Below are positions 6,550 through 14,131 of a stretch of 34,666 nucleotides of DNA, piece by piece. The notes under the pieces were generated by a model. It saw only the letters and a list, made by a program, of their open reading frames with translations. It was not told the origin of the DNA and did no database searches. This DNA is from UBA12478 sp964513275. GTDB lineage: Bacteria > Patescibacteriota > Patescibacteriia > UBA9934 > GWF2-40-263. The stretch covers positions 1-34,666 of the forward strand of contig CAZELN010000009.1 of the NCBI GenBank assembly GCA_964513275.1, given 5' to 3'. Position numbers and translations under genes: made by a program. Positions within the stretch are counted from its first letter, which is position 1. Each line of letters begins with the position of its first letter.

Positions 6550-7374
6550 TTAAGCATGGGCGGGTTCATGTGCTTCTTCTTCATGCCCATGATCCTGCGT
6601 CGCCACCGTGAGATACGCGAGCGTCAGCATGGCGAACACCGTCGCTTGGATGGCTCCCACCAAAATCTCCAAAAACATAAACGGGATCGGCAAGAAGTAG
6701 GCAAGAATCCCGAGCATGACGGTTAAGAGGACCTCTCCAGCAAAAATGTTGCCGAACAATCGCAGCGACAGGGAAAGGACCTTGGCCACCTCTGAGACGA
6801 TCTCAAGAAGCCCAACTGCAAACTCGATAAGCGCGACCAAGATAGCCATGGGGCCCTTTCTTAGCGATCGAATGATTCCACGGATGTTCACGAACTTGCT
6901 GATATGCGTTGCTGGACCAAGCGTGAGCAAACCGATGATGTGCGATGTGATAACCGCAAACAGGGCGATGGCAAGCGTCAGATTGAGATCGCTCGCGGCT
7001 GGACGCAAAAGCGGAATAAGTTCAACTTCCCCATTGTGTAAACCCCAGACACCAATTGATCCGGTTCCAGGCAAGAGTCCTAACCAGTTCGAGAAGAGGA
7101 TAAACAAGAAGATCGTACCGACAATCGGAAGAAACTGCTTTGCGCGCTTGGCGTCCCCCGTCACCTTCTGCGTTTCTGTGAGCATGAACTCGATCGTTCC
7201 TTCGATTAGGTTATGCACGCCCTTTGGCACAAGACCCTTGCGGCGACTTGCCACAAACGCGACCACAAGGAAAAAAAATACGGCAATCCAGCCGTTGATC
7301 ATTGCATTGGTAATTGGAAAACTTCCGACATGGAATAGGGGTTCGGCCGCAGCTGGTGGGATGAGCAATTCCAT
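6550..7374 (-). CDS. atpB: ATP synthase a subunit
   Basis: This membrane subunit has 274 residues and forms the proton half-channels. It has five to six hydrophobic segments. The essential Arg is at residue 205 in SLSLRLFGN, followed by the conserved GE and the C-terminal Q-TVFAMLTLAYL helix. The N-terminal region contains the HNLIEG amphipathic element near residue 54. The extreme C-terminus is a His/Glu tail (DHGHEEEAHEPAHA) that may be a cytoplasmic extension and is unusual, possibly metal-binding. The start lies 3 nt after the upstream atpZ-like gene. The 38-nt gap to atpE holds no clear ribosome-binding site. Confidence 0.97.
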   Translation of the reverse strand: MELLIPPAAAEPLFHVGSFPITNAMINGWIAVFFFLVVAFVASRRKGLVPKGVHNLIEGTIEFMLTETQKVTGDAKRAKQFLPIVGTIFLFILFSNWLGLLPGTGSIGVWGLHNGEVELIPLLRPAASDLNLTLAIALFAVITSHIIGLLTLGPATHISKFVNIRGIIRSLRKGPMAILVALIEFAVGLLEIVSEVAKVLSLSLRLFGNIFAGEVLLTVMLGILAYFLPIPFMFLEILVGAIQATVFAMLTLAYLTVATQDHGHEEEAHEPAHA

Positions 7375-7377
7375 ACG

Positions 7378-7620
7378 TTACTTCGATTCGTTCATCAGAC
7401 GCTCGTAGGCGTTCCTGTACACGTTCGCCTTTTTGACGACCGCATAAACGGTTAGAGCAAAAGCGACAACAAGAAGGAGGATCAGGTAGCGAGGTTCTGT
7501 GCCATAGCGATCATCGAGCCATTTTCCCAAAAGGGCTGCAAGGACGGCGGGTACCGCAATGGTGCCGCTAAAGTCAGCAAAGATGCGTCCGGCGAGCCTG
7601 TAATACTTCGCATCACTCAT
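7378..7620 (-). CDS. AtpZ/AtpI-like small membrane protein, first gene of the atp operon
   Basis: The product has 80 residues from ATG 7620 (MSDAKYYRLAGRIF...), chosen because the promoter -10 box ends 16 nt upstream and lies inside the longer upstream open frame. Two hydrophobic segments (about 16-32 and 46-64) are joined by a short loop with LGKWLDDRYGT. This fits the family of small proteins encoded at the head of atp operons (ATPase gene 1, AtpI/AtpZ), which help c-ring assembly or magnesium handling. The position directly before atpB supports the call. Confidence 0.75.
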   Translation of the reverse strand: MSDAKYYRLAGRIFADFSGTIAVPAVLAALLGKWLDDRYGTEPRYLILLLVVAFALTVYAVVKKANVYRNAYERLMNESK

Positions 7621-7636
7621 AAACAAAGGCGCCGCC

Positions 7637-7665
7637 AGTGTACCGGATAAATGTCTCAGGGTCAA
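7637..7665 (-). promoter_or_regulatory. Promoter of the atp operon
   Basis: On the minus strand, TTGACC (7660-7665), a 17-nt spacer and TACACT (7637-7642) lie just upstream of ATG 7620. The predicted leader is only about 10 nt, with no ribosome-binding site. Confidence 0.65.
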
Positions 7666-7695
7666 CAGAATCTCGAAAAATTGTCCCCAGAACAA

Positions 7696-7723
7696 AGAAA
7701 AAGACGCACTGCGTGTGTGCGTC
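7696..7723 (-). terminator. Intrinsic terminator after the 7726-8571 gene
   Basis: On the minus strand, a perfect 7-bp stem (GACGCAC / GTGCGTC, 7-nt loop) is followed directly by TTTTTCTTTG. It starts 3 nt after the stop codon and isolates this gene from the atp operon downstream. Confidence 0.85.
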
Positions 7724-7725
7724 GG

Positions 7726-8571
7726 TCAGTCGGCGTAGGTGCCGGTCACGAAGTTGGCCTTGAACCACGCGGTTTCGCTCTGGTGGCGGCCGGCTTGGAG
7801 CGCTTCCGCCATTCGTCGAAGCTGGACAGCGGCTCTGGGAGCAAACAGTTCCCGACTTTTTTCCAGACTGCGCAGGAGACTTGGAATCTCCATTATCTCT
7901 GCTTCTACACGCGTCTTGGTTGCCTGGTCAGAGCTTCCACGCATCGTGTAGGCAGCGATGATGAGGTCTCGCCAACGCTTGTAGGGAGCGCTCTTGAGAA
8001 CTTCCACGGCCTCAGGTGGAACATCGCGGCTGGGAACGAAGAGGGGTTTGGGTGGCTCAGGTGGCTTGGGCGGCTGATCACGTTCTGGTGCACGCTCTGA
8101 GCGCGGACTCCTTTCGCGTTTGGGAGGATCGTCCTCACCGTTACCGACGACAACCCTGCTTTTTCCACCACCTGTTCCCGAAGAAGGAACTCTGCGCGAG
8201 GCGTTGACCATCGCATCGGGATCGATTCCTCCAGTTGGTTCTGGATCACCCTGCGGCGGCGCTGCACCAGATCCTCCTTGGGACGTTGAACGACTCCCTT
8301 CGGAACCTGTGGACACCGTTGCGCCCAGCGCCAGAGCGAGCTTCTCCCACCACGAGCGTCGCGGATCGCTTGAAGAGGCGGTCGCAAGCCAGACCGCGGG
8401 GTCGCTGCAGAAGTCCTGGAAGACGTCGGCAATCGCGTCGAGTGTCGCCACGTCCTGCGGAGTCAAATCCGTATCTTTCTTGCCTTTGGCGAGGGCAAAG
8501 GCCTGAGTGAAATCCACACCTGCTGGCGTGGATCGGTCGAAAAACGCTAGTACAGCATTTACCAAAGTCAT
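7726..8571 (-). CDS. GC-rich orphan protein with a disordered Pro/Gly-rich middle
   Basis: I do not recognise this 281-residue protein. The first 85 residues look folded and helical, with a WW pair (RRSWWEKLALALG) at the end. Residues about 87-185 are low-complexity, rich in Gly, Ser, Pro and Arg (for example PPKPPEPPKP), and likely disordered. The last 95 residues (from SRDVPPEAVEV) are helical with many charged residues. No signal peptide or membrane segment is seen. A GGAG Shine-Dalgarno site lies before ATG 8571, with a strong extended -10 promoter and an immediate terminator, so it is a single-gene unit. GC content is far above the flanking genes. It is divergent from another GC-rich orphan at 8804-10453, and the shared control region suggests a functional pair. 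The ORF is very likely real; the function is unknown. Confidence 0.8.
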   Translation of the reverse strand: MTLVNAVLAFFDRSTPAGVDFTQAFALAKGKKDTDLTPQDVATLDAIADVFQDFCSDPAVWLATASSSDPRRSWWEKLALALGATVSTGSEGSRSTSQGGSGAAPPQGDPEPTGGIDPDAMVNASRRVPSSGTGGGKSRVVVGNGEDDPPKRERSPRSERAPERDQPPKPPEPPKPLFVPSRDVPPEAVEVLKSAPYKRWRDLIIAAYTMRGSSDQATKTRVEAEIMEIPSLLRSLEKSRELFAPRAAVQLRRMAEALQAGRHQSETAWFKANFVTGTYAD

Positions 8572-8597
8572 GCGTGAACTCCAGAAAGAACTCGTGA

Positions 8598-8626
8598 AGA
8601 CTAACAGCCAGCGAGATGTTTGTCAA
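8598..8626 (-). promoter_or_regulatory. Extended -10 promoter for the 7726-8571 gene
   Basis: On the minus strand, TTGACA (8621-8626), 17 nt, then TAGTCT (8598-8603) preceded by TGT. This is the same design as at 1009-1037 and 8698-8726. Confidence 0.65.
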
Positions 8627-8649
8627 TCATTTTTGACTCAAAAAATGAT
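8626..8649. other. AT-rich inverted repeat touching the minus-strand -35 box
   Basis: ATCATTTTT (8626-8634) and AAAAATGAT (8641-8649) form a perfect 9-bp inverted repeat around a 6-nt loop, overlapping the end of the TTGACA box. It is a possible protein-binding site. Confidence 0.35.
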
Positions 8650-8656
8650 CGTTTTA

Positions 8657-8673
8657 TTGAAAATTGTTCTCAA
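8657..8673. promoter_or_regulatory. Possible operator between the divergent GC-rich genes
   Basis: TTGAAAA and TTCTCAA form a 7-3-7 inverted repeat with one mismatch, midway between the two divergent promoters. The spacing and A/T content resemble Fur/DtxR-type operators. This is a motif resemblance only. Confidence 0.3.
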
Positions 8674-8697
8674 TCAATAACAGAAAATGAAACTGCG

Positions 8698-8726
8698 TTG
8701 ACATTCGTGGTTTTCCTTGCTAATCT
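8698..8726 (+). promoter_or_regulatory. Extended -10 promoter for the 8804-10453 gene
   Basis: TTGACA (8698-8703), exactly 17 nt, then TAATCT (8721-8726) preceded by TGC. The predicted leader is about 70 nt. Confidence 0.7.
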
Positions 8727-8767
8727 CCGCCCCTGGCGTTTTTACGACCAGTGTTCCGTACAACCCC

Positions 8768-8799
8768 GTGCGAGGCCGACCTCGCACACCATCCGGAGA
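8768..8799 (+). promoter_or_regulatory. Leader hairpin followed by a strong ribosome-binding site
   Basis: GTGCGAGG (8768-8775) and CCTCGCAC (8780-8787) form a perfect 8-bp stem with a CCGA loop. The Shine-Dalgarno sequence GGAGA (8795-8799) follows 7 nt later, just before ATG 8804. The hairpin could stabilise the message or act as a protein-binding site controlling translation. Confidence 0.55.
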
Positions 8800-8803
8800 A
8801 GCC

Positions 8804-10453
8804 ATGAGTCAATCCCCCACGAAATTGCTTCCAATCCCGCTCTCGCGGACTGGCCGCTCTCTCTTGCTCACCCTCGATCTCATCGAGGGTATCATCTGGA
8901 AGATGATACCCTCCGTTCGCAACGAGGACGACGGCAAGGGTGGCACCAAGCGCGTGAAGGTCACCCGGCAGGATCGGATCGACTTCCTCAAGACCCGCCT
9001 CGTCATGAGCGCGGAGAACGACCAGGTTCCCCACATGGCTGGCGTCGACTGGCGTGCCGACGTGTCCAAGTACCCCACCGAGATCCTGATCCCCGCGATC
9101 AGGGACGGGCAGTACCAGTACGACGGCGACGGCGACGTGATCCTCACCACCGAGAAGCGCTGGCCCTACACGGTCCGTGGCCAGACCAAGCTCCCGGACG
9201 AGAGCGCGATCACGGTTCGGCCGCTCGTCCTGTGCGACGGCAAGGGATTTCTGGTTCCCTACGTCAAGCCCCGTCAGCAGGGCGGTGACGTCGTCTACGA
9301 CGGCGTCGACGGAATGATCAGCTTCTTGTTCCGTGACTTCGATCCGTGGACCTGGAAGGACATCCTCGACAACGACAAGTCGACCTACCGCGCCGTCCCG
9401 GCCGCGCTCGCGCGACCCGAGACCGTGGCTCGATGGAACGAGCTGGTTAAGCGCCGCGGCGAGCAGGACAAGTCCTACCCGGTCGCCTCCGAGCTCGTGA
9501 CGCCCATCGCGCACAACCAGTTCGGCCGGCGTGTCCTCAAGTACCGTCCGCAGGGTCATCCTCTGGTACGAGACGGAATGCTGGGGATCCTCAAGCCGCC
9601 GCGTGACCGCGAGGAAGCCGGCGCCATCAACGTTCGCAAGGACGTGAAGCGCTGGATCCTGGGCGACCTGGTCGGCAAGACCCTCGCGCTGGGCAAGGGT
9701 CTCAAGCTCATCGAGCCAGAGCGCGGTGGACGTTACGAGCCTCACAAGCTCGCCATCAACGAAATGTGGTCCTGGATCGACGTCGAGCAGATCGACGGAA
9801 TCTGGGGTGCGAACACCCGTGTGGATCAACACGTCATCCGTGCCGAGCAGGATCCGATCGACGCGATGGCGGCACTGGGGCTCACGCTCTACTCCTGCAG
9901 CCCGTTCGAGGTGAAGGGTATCGTGACCCGACTCCTGACCGCCCCGATCACCGACGATCACCCGATCATCGTGAACCTGCGCAGCCGCGGGGACCTCGAG
10001 GCGGACGCCTCCGAGGATCTCGCCCGCCGGCAGATGCGTGCGATCGAGAAGATCCTGGTCGACGGCGCCCGTGGTACCATCCGCGAAGCGCGCGACCAGC
10101 TCGTCCACATGTTGGGCTCCGGCGGTCAGGAAAACCCCGGCCTGTCCCTACAGGACATCCTGGGTGCCAAGCCCACGCCGGAGTTGCTCCGGACCGCACA
10201 CGACGCGACCAGCGAGGACCTCCTCGCCGCGGCGATCATCGGGAGCAAGAACGCCAAAGACCACGGCATCGAGGTCTGGGATCCAAAATGCTGGGTGCTG
10301 GTGGAGACCCGCAAGGCACTCCTCCTCGCCCTGGCCAGGTCGGCCGGAATCGAAATGGCGCCCCCGCCGACGCCGCCCGAGCCGCCCCCGGTCGAGTCCT
10401 CGCCCCCCGAGGCTCCCGCCGAGGCCACCGGCGATCAGCCCACCACCACCTGA
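8804..10453 (+). CDS. Large GC-rich orphan protein
   Basis: The product has 549 residues from ATG 8804, which has a strong GGAGA site; the open frame extends 29 codons further but would start inside the promoter. I do not recognise the family. Visible features are a hydrophobic N-terminal helix (SLLLTLDLIEGIIWKMI) and a mixed alpha/beta body with several Trp motifs (WPYTVRG, DPWTWKD). A helical region at about 410-450 is rich in Arg and Glu. The last 35 residues are a disordered Pro/Glu tail (PPPTPPEPPPVESSPPEAP). No classic signal peptide or nuclease or NTPase motif is evident. The GC content, roughly in the sixties, is the highest in the window, and codons ending in C/G dominate. It has its own promoter, leader hairpin and terminator, so it is a single-gene unit divergent from 7726-8571. 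The ORF is near certain; the role is unknown. Confidence 0.85.
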   Translation: MSQSPTKLLPIPLSRTGRSLLLTLDLIEGIIWKMIPSVRNEDDGKGGTKRVKVTRQDRIDFLKTRLVMSAENDQVPHMAGVDWRADVSKYPTEILIPAIRDGQYQYDGDGDVILTTEKRWPYTVRGQTKLPDESAITVRPLVLCDGKGFLVPYVKPRQQGGDVVYDGVDGMISFLFRDFDPWTWKDILDNDKSTYRAVPAALARPETVARWNELVKRRGEQDKSYPVASELVTPIAHNQFGRRVLKYRPQGHPLVRDGMLGILKPPRDREEAGAINVRKDVKRWILGDLVGKTLALGKGLKLIEPERGGRYEPHKLAINEMWSWIDVEQIDGIWGANTRVDQHVIRAEQDPIDAMAALGLTLYSCSPFEVKGIVTRLLTAPITDDHPIIVNLRSRGDLEADASEDLARRQMRAIEKILVDGARGTIREARDQLVHMLGSGGQENPGLSLQDILGAKPTPELLRTAHDATSEDLLAAAIIGSKNAKDHGIEVWDPKCWVLVETRKALLLALARSAGIEMAPPPTPPEPPPVESSPPEAPAEATGDQPTTT

Positions 10454-10469
10454 GCCACGCGCTCAACGC

Positions 10470-10498
10470 CCCCGACATCGAGAGATCGTCGGGGTTTT
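10470..10498 (+). terminator. Intrinsic terminator after the large GC-rich orphan
   Basis: CCCCGAC-ATC and GAT-C-GTCGGGG pair around a GAGA loop with one bulge, followed by TTTT. It lies 16 nt after the stop. Confidence 0.85.
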
Positions 10499-10512
10499 CA
10501 TTTACAAAAAAG

Positions 10513-10592
10513 TGTCATCCCGAGCGACCAACGGGAGCCGAGGGATCTCGAATTTAAGATTTCTCGACTCGCTTCGCTCGCTCGAAATGACA
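10513..10592. repeat. Second REP-like palindromic element
   Basis: The outer arms TGTCATCCCGAGCGA (10513-10527) and TCGCTCGAAATGACA (10578-10592) pair with two mismatches. Inner arms around GAGGGATCT / AGATTTCTC also pair. The design is like 2784-2868 (TCAT...ATGA ends, CGAG arms) but the sequence class differs. It sits between convergent genes. Confidence 0.7.
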
Positions 10593-10597
10593 ACAAG

Positions 10598-11449
10598 TTA
10601 AAGGCCGAAAATTTGTTTTGTATTCTTCACGGTTTGTTCTGCCACTTCCTCAAATGTCACCCCTTTGAGCTCCGCAAGTTTTTGCGCGACGTACTCGACC
10701 CGCCATGGCTCATTGCGCTTTCCTCGATCCGGTGCTGGGGTCAGATATGGTGCATCGGTTTCAACGAGTAGCCGATCAAGCGGTAAAACTTTTGCAACTT
10801 CTTGTAAATTTTTCGCAAACGTGAGGATTCCACTGAACGAGATGTAAAAACCCAAATCGATGAAAGCCTGTGCCTCTTCAAGAGTCCCTGAAAAACAATG
10901 GATCACTCCTCGTCGAGCCAACTTCCCTGCCCCGATCGCCTCACGAATCATGATGGCTTGCTGTGGATAGGCGTCCCGACAATGAATCACGATAGGCTTG
11001 TTCACCTCTGTTGCAAGGTCAAACTGCGCCCGCATAGTCTCTTCTTGTCGACGAATGACCTGTGCACGATCCACACCCTCGGGAATCCGATAAAAATCCA
11101 ATCCAAACTCTCCAATGCCGACGCATTTCGGATGCATTGCAAGCTCACGGTAATAGCGCATATCAAACGCCTCCGCGCGTGTCTTGATCTTGGGTGTAGT
11201 CTGCTCTTCTGGCGGAAGTTCATCATCGTCCCAAAACTCCTGCTCGACCGTATGATTCGGGTGAAGACCTACGGTCGCCCACATTCCCTCATGGCGCTGT
11301 GCCACCTCAAGTCCGTACTTAGATGTATCTTTCTGCGTCCCAACCGTAATCATAAAAACCCCGCGGTCGAGGGTCCTCTTAATCACTTCTTCCATATCTT
11401 CCCGATATGCGTTGAAGTGTACATGGCAGTGTGAATCGATAAGTTTCAT
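10598..11449 (-). CDS. tatD: TatD-family metal-dependent deoxyribonuclease
   Basis: The product has 283 residues from ATG 11449 (MKLIDSHCHVHF), 1 nt after the cvpA stop; the longer open frame overlaps cvpA. The amidohydrolase-type metal ligands are visible: H7-x-H9 at the N-terminus, Glu in GEFGLD, His in IVIHCRDA, His in GVIHCFSG and Asp in LVETDAPYLTP. TatD enzymes are cytoplasmic TIM-barrel 3'-5' DNases or RNases used in repair and turnover. A 15-residue Glu/Pro-rich insertion (DDDELPPEEQTTPK) after the first strands is longer than in most relatives and may be a surface loop. It is the last gene of the DUF3179-rsmI-metG-cvpA-tatD operon; metG-tatD proximity is common in bacteria. Confidence 0.93.
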   Translation of the reverse strand: MKLIDSHCHVHFNAYREDMEEVIKRTLDRGVFMITVGTQKDTSKYGLEVAQRHEGMWATVGLHPNHTVEQEFWDDDELPPEEQTTPKIKTRAEAFDMRYYRELAMHPKCVGIGEFGLDFYRIPEGVDRAQVIRRQEETMRAQFDLATEVNKPIVIHCRDAYPQQAIMIREAIGAGKLARRGVIHCFSGTLEEAQAFIDLGFYISFSGILTFAKNLQEVAKVLPLDRLLVETDAPYLTPAPDRGKRNEPWRVEYVAQKLAELKGVTFEEVAEQTVKNTKQIFGL

Positions 11450-11450
11450 A

Positions 11451-12002
11451 TCACGGCATGGCAGGTTCTGGGATAGCCTCAGCCGTGGAATCAGCGGCAG
11501 ACTCAACGGCTTGCTGCACCGCTTCTGGGAAAAAAACTTGTAGGATGCTCATTGTGGCAACCAAAAAATTCGCCACCGCGGACGTTTCCAGCGTGGTTCG
11601 AAGCGTGTCATCGGGAAGCACCTGCATGGCATAAAACAAAATGACTCCGACAACGATCACGCCTTCCACAAATCCGAACAGCCCACCCAGAAGTCTATCT
11701 AATGAACGAGCAAACGGAATCCAGGCGAGCACGTTAAAAATCTTTCCGACGAACCAGAATACAATTCCGATCAGCCGCGTGATGATGAAAAAGATCAGGA
11801 TGAACATAACGATCCTCGCGATCGTTCCACCCCCAAACAAAAATCCGAACGTCTCAAACGCTGGATCCACAAGCCTCGACGCAAAAATGATTCCGATGAT
11901 GGTTCCCAGCAGTGAACCGAGCGTGTGCACAAGACCAAAAAAGAGTCCGAAGAAGACGAACGCACCAACGATGACGATAAGAACTATGTCAATGAAGCCC
12001 AT
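11451..12002 (-). CDS. cvpA: CvpA-family membrane protein
   Basis: The product has 183 residues with four hydrophobic segments (about 5-25, 29-47, 62-85 and 105-125). A conserved loop between segments 3 and 4 (ARSLDRLLGGLFGFVEG) is the signature of the CvpA/colicin V production family. The C-terminal 50 residues are soluble and Ala/Glu-rich, ending in EAIPEPAMP. In other bacteria CvpA supports envelope homeostasis; here it is simply an inner-membrane protein of unclear role. The start is 4 nt downstream of metG's stop and the stop is 1 nt before tatD, so it is a middle cistron. Confidence 0.85.
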   Translation of the reverse strand: MGFIDIVLIVIVGAFVFFGLFFGLVHTLGSLLGTIIGIIFASRLVDPAFETFGFLFGGGTIARIVMFILIFFIITRLIGIVFWFVGKIFNVLAWIPFARSLDRLLGGLFGFVEGVIVVGVILFYAMQVLPDDTLRTTLETSAVANFLVATMSILQVFFPEAVQQAVESAADSTAEAIPEPAMP

Positions 12003-12006
12003 AGGA

Positions 12007-13431
12007 TTACTGGTCTCGACGTGGGAACAAACTTTCCCCCGTTACGATTATCGTACCATATCGTCTAAGGATTTCCTCGCTGGTGTGTGGAAGAACGGGA
12101 GCGAGAGTTGTTCCGATCCATCGAATCTGTGAGGCGATCTGGGAGAGCACCTGCTTTGCCGCAGCTTCGTCTTGTTTCACCAACTTGAAAGGCTCCTTTT
12201 TGTCGACTTCCTCGTTTACCTCATCCACCACCGCAAAGACTTCGTCGAGATACACTTTGAAGTCGTACTGGCTCATCGCCTCATCGAGCGCCTTTTGTCG
12301 AGCCGACCAGTCAATCTGCGCGTCGTCGAGTTTGCCCTCAAAGTATTTCACACTCATGGCAGCCACGCGGCTCACGAGATTACCCAATCGGTTCGCCAGC
12401 TCCGCATAGCGTTCCTCCATACGCTCGCGAGAAAAATCGCCGTCGTCATGTGATGGAATTTCTCGAAGGAGATAATAGCGCAACGCGTCCGTTCCGTACT
12501 CGGCTACTTCATCAAACGGATCTACCACGTTGCCCAGACTCTTACTCATCTTCTGTCCGCCTGAGGTGATAAACCCGTGAATAAAAATCTGCTTGCTTGG
12601 CGCCACACCCGCAGACAACAGCATGGCCTGCCACATGGCGGATTGTTGACGCAGATTATCTTTTCCCGCGACTTGAACGCCTGGCCAGAACGTGAACGTG
12701 CCGCTCTCATCGGGCCACCCAAGGGTCGAAATATAATTCACCAACGCATCAAACCAGACATACATCACATGACTCTCGTCTCCAGGAACAGACACGCCCC
12801 AAGGCATCTTGGACGCGATGCGCGAGATACTAAAGTCCTTCAATCCTCCTTCGACAAACGTCTTGATCTCGCGCAGACGATTCTCTGGTACGACAAAGTC
12901 GGGATGCTTTTCGTACAGATCAAGCAGGGGTTGCTGATAGTTTGAAAATTTGAAAAAATAATTTTCCTCGTCCATGAGCTGGAGTTCAAGAAGTGGATGC
13001 CCAGGACATCGACCATCGACCAACTCAGAATCGGTCTTCTCCAACTCACAGCCAACGCAATATTTTACTTGATAGCGAGCCTTATAGATGTCGCCGCGCG
13101 CTTCACAGCGTTTCCAAAATTCTTGCGCTGCCGCCTCGTGCTTGGGATCACTCGTCTGAATAAAGTGTGTGTACGAAAGATTCAATGCTTCCTTGAGCGC
13201 ATCAAACTTCGCCGCGTACTCATCGACGTAGGCCTTAGGCGCCTTCCCTTCCTCGAGTGCCTTCTCGTAAATTTTCTGACCATGCTCATCCGTTCCTGTG
13301 TTGAAGATCACTTCCTCACCGCGCAGACGATGATAGCGAGCAAGGGCATCGGCCTGCACAATCTCAAGCGCAAACCCGATGTGCGGCTTGGCGTTTACAT
13401 ACGGCAACGTGGTGGTGATGTAGTAGTTCAT
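12007..13431 (-). CDS. metG: Methionyl-tRNA synthetase
   Basis: The product has 474 residues. The class I HIGH motif appears as PHIGF (residues 16-20) and KMSKS at 294-298. A zinc-binding knuckle is at residues 125-145 with three Cys and a His (CVGC ... CPGH), the single-knuckle form. The anticodon-binding helical domain fills the C-terminal third. There is no C-terminal tRNA-binding (EMAP/Trbp111) domain, so it is the short form. It charges initiator and elongator tRNA-Met. The ATG at 13431 overlaps the rsmI stop (ATGA), indicating translational coupling. Confidence 0.97.
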   Translation of the reverse strand: MNYYITTTLPYVNAKPHIGFALEIVQADALARYHRLRGEEVIFNTGTDEHGQKIYEKALEEGKAPKAYVDEYAAKFDALKEALNLSYTHFIQTSDPKHEAAAQEFWKRCEARGDIYKARYQVKYCVGCELEKTDSELVDGRCPGHPLLELQLMDEENYFFKFSNYQQPLLDLYEKHPDFVVPENRLREIKTFVEGGLKDFSISRIASKMPWGVSVPGDESHVMYVWFDALVNYISTLGWPDESGTFTFWPGVQVAGKDNLRQQSAMWQAMLLSAGVAPSKQIFIHGFITSGGQKMSKSLGNVVDPFDEVAEYGTDALRYYLLREIPSHDDGDFSRERMEERYAELANRLGNLVSRVAAMSVKYFEGKLDDAQIDWSARQKALDEAMSQYDFKVYLDEVFAVVDEVNEEVDKKEPFKLVKQDEAAAKQVLSQIASQIRWIGTTLAPVLPHTSEEILRRYGTIIVTGESLFPRRDQ

Positions 13432-14129
13432 AAGGGCGCGAGCACGATGACAAATTCGCCTTTGCTACTCGTCGATGTGAGCGTCTCTCTCACTTCGGCG
13501 GCTGTCCCGCGATAAATGGTTTCGTGGAGTTTTGTCAGTTCACGGCACACCACCAGATGACGCTGCGGCGTACGTTTGTCGATCTCCTCAAGCGACTTGA
13601 AAATACGATGTGTGCTCTCATACAGGACAGCCGTCGACTCGATTCTCGCGAGACGGTCAAAGTAGGTCTGTCGTCCTTTTTTATTGGGAGGAAAACCTAG
13701 GAAGACAAACTCGTCAGCTGACATACCGGCAATCGATAAGGCGGCCACGAGAGCAGACGATCCGGGGATAGGGACGGTGACTATTTTTCTCACCTGCGAA
13801 AAATTGTCACCCGTTTTCTTGAAATGACTCACGACTGCCGCTACAAGTTTGCCACCGGGGTCGCTGATGCCTGGTGTTCCTGCGTCCGTGACAAGCGCGA
13901 GGTTCTGCCCCTGTTCAAGCAAATCAAGAATTTTTTTCGTTTTGTCGTCACCAGAATGTTGGTGATAGGACATCATCGGTGTCTTGATCCCAAAGTGGTG
14001 TAACAACTTCCCGGTCACACGCGTGTCCTCGCACAATACTGTATGAACCGAAGCGAGCATCGTCTTCGCGCGCTCGCTCATATCACTCAGATTTCCAATG
14101 GGTGTGGCAACAACAAAAAGCGTTGACAT
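13428..14129 (-). CDS. rsmI: 16S rRNA 2'-O-methyltransferase RsmI
   Basis: The product has 233 residues from ATG 14129 (MSTLFVVATPIGNLSDMS); the upstream open frame overlaps the DUF3179 gene. The family signature ATPIGNLSDMS is at residues 8-18, with EDTRVTGKLLHHFGI and TDAGTPGISDPGGKLV further on, the SAM-binding elements of the tetrapyrrole-methylase fold. RsmI methylates the ribose of C1402 in 16S rRNA. The usual C-terminal extension (about 280 residues in E. coli) is shortened. It sits in the operon 2 nt after the DUF3179 gene and overlaps metG by 4 nt. Confidence 0.95.
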   Translation of the reverse strand: MSTLFVVATPIGNLSDMSERAKTMLASVHTVLCEDTRVTGKLLHHFGIKTPMMSYHQHSGDDKTKKILDLLEQGQNLALVTDAGTPGISDPGGKLVAAVVSHFKKTGDNFSQVRKIVTVPIPGSSALVAALSIAGMSADEFVFLGFPPNKKGRQTYFDRLARIESTAVLYESTHRIFKSLEEIDKRTPQRHLVVCRELTKLHETIYRGTAAEVRETLTSTSSKGEFVIVLAPL

Positions 14130-14131
14130 AG

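Noticed and set aside
8720..10108. 462-codon open frame on the minus strand opposite the GC-rich orphan gene
   Set aside because: It is a by-product of high GC and strong codon bias on the plus strand. The plus-strand gene has promoter, SD and terminator, while the antisense frame has none and its composition is unnatural.
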